Source: Lamellibrachia columna (Eukaryota; Annelida; Polychaeta; Sabellida; Siboglinidae). From it: 64,000 nucleotides of DNA. The DNA is taken from positions 11,110,926 to 11,174,925 of the forward strand of contig OY759270.1 in assembly GCA_963662155.1 (NCBI GenBank), given 5' to 3'. The position numbers and the translations under genes were made by a program. The notes below the pieces were generated by a model, which was not told the origin of the DNA, searched no databases, and saw only the letters and a list, made by a program, of their open reading frames with translations. Below are positions 63,748-64,000 of this stretch, piece by piece; within the stretch, counting starts at the first letter, position 1; every line of letters starts with the position of its first letter.

Positions 63748-64000
63748 CTGCGAGTGTTTGACTAAGTGTAACGTTCACAAAGAAACATTCAATGATAATA
63801 TATGCTCTCTAGATAAAAGGGATATTTGAAAATAAATATATCTGTAAAAAAAATGTTCGGTTGTTTAGCGACGTAGTTGTTATAGTAAAACGGGTAGTAA
63901 TAATAATAAACTAATACTAATTATTATAATAACAACACTAATGGTAATGATGATAGTAGAGTAGGGTGGGGCAAGGCGCACCCCCCTACCCCCGGACAAA

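Overview
The window is eukaryotic, almost certainly from a non-vertebrate animal. It has spliceosomal introns, an animal-type tetraspanin gene, decayed LINE fragments (CR1-like, L2-like and probably RTE-like), MITEs, AT-rich spacers and one huge tandem array. There are no bacterial operons, rRNA genes or CRISPR arrays. The species cannot be named from the sequence alone.

Layout. 1-1.0 kb: tails of decayed LINEs. 2.3-3.2 kb: a probable two-exon gene for a small basic protein (minus strand) with a CRE-type palindrome upstream. 3.2-8.6 kb: AT-rich DNA with a decayed CR1-like LINE (4.14-5.45 kb) and two copies of a dispersed repeat in opposite orientations. 8.8-12.3 kb: a foldback-like element whose long inverted arms are built of ~142-bp subrepeats, with a LINE 3' tail nested inside. 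12.9-13.3 kb: a (CTCA)n tract and an RTE-like LINE 3' fragment. 13.8-63.75 kb: a tetraspanin gene on the minus strand. Four exons are visible: TM1 at 63.6-63.7 kb, TM2/TM3 at 62.5-62.8 kb, the Cys-rich large loop at 60.5-60.7 kb, and TM4 plus tail at 13.8-14.2 kb. The initiating exon lies beyond the right edge. All three splice junctions agree in phase.

The main discovery is the 46.3-kb intron between the large-loop exon and the TM4 exon. About 42.5 kb of it is a 92-bp satellite, roughly 460 copies. Read on the gene's strand, each monomer is the last 31 nt of the coding exon (ending at its Pro-Cys-Leu-Lys-Ser codons), then the GTATGT 5' splice site and 61 bp of intron. The satellite therefore appears to be a runaway tandem duplication of an exon/intron boundary, leaving hundreds of near-copies of one 5' splice site in tandem downstream of the real one. 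An upstream intron of the same gene carries a 48-bp x3 minisatellite that resembles its own 3' splice-site boundary, perhaps a smaller case of the same process.

The satellite is interrupted three times by nearly identical 5'-truncated L2-type LINE fragments. Their shared junctions show one insertion that was later copied along with the array in blocks of 4,272 and 2,340 bp. Other block duplications (1,197, 2,116, 1,104 and 5,428 bp) show continuing unequal exchange. The remaining tetraspanin introns carry a MITE with ~45-bp terminal inverted repeats, a hAT-type MITE with a perfect 8-bp target duplication, a long inverted repeat and a (TA)n hairpin.
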